From positions 372,001 through 436,000 of the forward strand of contig NZ_FPKV01000002.1 of assembly GCF_900114265.1 (NCBI RefSeq): 64,000 nt of DNA, read 5' to 3'. A model generated the notes under the pieces. It was given only the letters and a program-made list of their open reading frames with translations. It ran no database searches and was not told the origin of the DNA. The position numbers and the translations under genes are program-made. How positions within the stretch are numbered: the first letter of the stretch is position 1; each line of letters opens with the position of its first letter. This document shows positions 63,164 through 64,000 of this stretch, piece by piece. This DNA comes from Flaviramulus basaltis. Its GTDB lineage: Bacteria > Bacteroidota > Bacteroidia > Flavobacteriales > Flavobacteriaceae.

Positions 63164-64000
63164 ATGGACTCAAAAGAAAATAAAATAAACAAGTTAAACG
63201 AGCGTATTAATAAAGCCCATTTAGGTGGCGGAAAAAAACGTATTGGTAAACAACATGCAAAAAAGAAATTAACAGCAAGAGAACGTGTTAATTATTTAAT
63301 GGATGAAGGCTCTTTTGAAGAAATTGGCATTCTAGTTACTCACAGAACCACCGATTTTGATATGGAAAAGGAAATCTATTTTGGTGATGGTGTAATTACT
63401 GGTTATGGTACAATAAATGGCAGATTGGTTTATGTTTATGCTCAAGATTTTACTGTTTTTGGTGGTGCTTTATCTGAAACTCACGCCGAAAAAATATGCA
63501 AAATCATGGATTTGGCTGTTAAAGTTGGAGCACCAATAGTTGGATTGAATGATTCTGGTGGTGCAAGAATTCAAGAAGGTGTTCGCTCGCTTGGTGGTTA
63601 TGCCGATATATTTTATAGAAACGTACAAGCATCTGGTGTTGTTCCGCAAATATCTGCAATTATGGGTCCATGTGCGGGTGGAGCAGTATACTCTCCAGCA
63701 ATGACAGATTTTACTATGATGGTAGAAAATACAAGTTACATGTTTGTAACCGGACCTAATGTTGTAAAAACCGTCACAAACGAAGAAGTTACTAGTGAAG
63801 AATTAGGTGGTGCATATACACATGCATCAAAATCTGGAGTAGCACATAAAACTTCTACTAATGATGTAGAATGTTTAGAAGACTTAAAAAAATTATTAAG
63901 CTACTTACCACAAAATAACAAAGAAACACCTAGTAAATTAGATTATAATTTAAATGATGAAGTAAGAACTGTTTTATCTGATATTGTACCAGACAATGCT
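63164..64000 (+). CDS. pccB: Acyl-CoA carboxylase carboxyltransferase (propionyl-CoA type beta subunit), 3' partial
   Basis: 279 codons from the ATG at 63164 to the window edge, no stop. [42 protein letters not shown] is the usual start of PccB-type proteins, followed by [38 protein letters not shown], then [31 protein letters not shown] and [23 protein letters not shown]. These are crotonase-fold CoA-binding and oxyanion elements of the beta subunit. Starts 8 bp after accC. The carrier-carboxylase-transferase order points to propionyl-CoA or a similar acyl-CoA carboxylase rather than the AccABCD complex. Confidence 0.93.
   Translation, partial: MDSKENKINKLNERINKAHLGGGKKRIGKQHAKKKLTARERVNYLMDEGSFEEIGILVTHRTTDFDMEKEIYFGDGVITGYGTINGRLVYVYAQDFTVFGGALSETHAEKICKIMDLAVKVGAPIVGLNDSGGARIQEGVRSLGGYADIFYRNVQASGVVPQISAIMGPCAGGAVYSPAMTDFTMMVENTSYMFVTGPNVVKTVTNEEVTSEELGGAYTHASKSGVAHKTSTNDVECLEDLKKLLSYLPQNNKETPSKLDYNLNDEVRTVLSDIVPDNA

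Overview
The window reads as chromosomal DNA of a marine-type member of the Flavobacteriaceae (Bacteroidetes). Evidence: strongly AT-rich sequence, TAnnTTTG-type -7 boxes, a SusC/SusD pair, many lipoproteins with Bacteroidetes lipoboxes, a type IX secretion type-B C-terminal sorting domain (gliding-motility family), and families typical of this group (DUF4159, DUF4268, DUF4294). No rRNA, prophage, insertion sequence, CRISPR array or defence island was found. There is one tRNA, tRNA-Arg(UCU).

Layout. 1-3348: end of an ATP-grasp/alpha-E plus transglutaminase operon, the window edge cutting its first gene. 3576-5950: two secreted proteins, one with internal repeats and a phage-tail-fibre-like C-terminus, the other with a T9SS sorting domain. 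6168-7782: divergent mdaB quinone reductase and LysR regulator. 7784-11971 (minus): ModF-like ABC ATPase, GlcNAc-kinase-like protein, and a gap-pfkA glycolytic pair ending in a clear terminator. 12114-16502: tamB, with a start-codon problem. 16668-24983: housekeeping run (tsaD, PPIase, rsmE, DUF4159, small membrane proteins, SpoU methyltransferase, AI-2E-family permease, THUMP-like methyltransferase, kinase-like exported protein). 25043-25116: tRNA-Arg.

25359-39810 is the most organised accessory block. It is a beta-1,3-glucan (laminarin-type) polysaccharide utilisation locus: a membrane-spanning sensor/LuxR-type regulator, SusC, SusD, a surface glycan-binding lipoprotein with a recently duplicated C-terminal module, a multidomain GH16 lipoprotein, a GH3 beta-glucosidase and a second compact GH16. 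The acidic residues after the lipobox cysteine predict SusD, the binding protein and the large GH16 on the cell surface and GH3 in the periplasm. A perfect bidirectional terminator separates the locus from a convergent Na+/solute symporter that could import the released sugar.

41670-49187 is a row of exported accessory proteins (beta-helix lipoprotein, SGNH esterase, outer-membrane barrel, DUF1080 lipoprotein, class C beta-lactamase-like hydrolase, HELTH metallopeptidase-like protein). 49218-63155 is mixed housekeeping (PhzF, SigZ-like sigma factor, two methyltransferases, ZIP transporter, DUF4268, GNAT, S9 peptidase, PAQR protein, DUF4294, M42 peptidase, NUDIX, PrsW). The window ends in a biotin-dependent acyl-CoA carboxylase operon (BCCP, biotin carboxylase, carboxyltransferase cut by the edge).

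No clearly new multigene system was seen. The least ordinary items are: a decayed GIY-YIG nuclease gene exactly framed by inverted REP-like palindromes (53645-54011), with related palindromes nearby; a structured intergenic element at 52002-52081; an A10 run that appears to shift the end of a small membrane-protein gene; a tamB frame that extends upstream without a usual start codon; and a pair of exported proteins (kinase-like, metallopeptidase-like) of unknown role.
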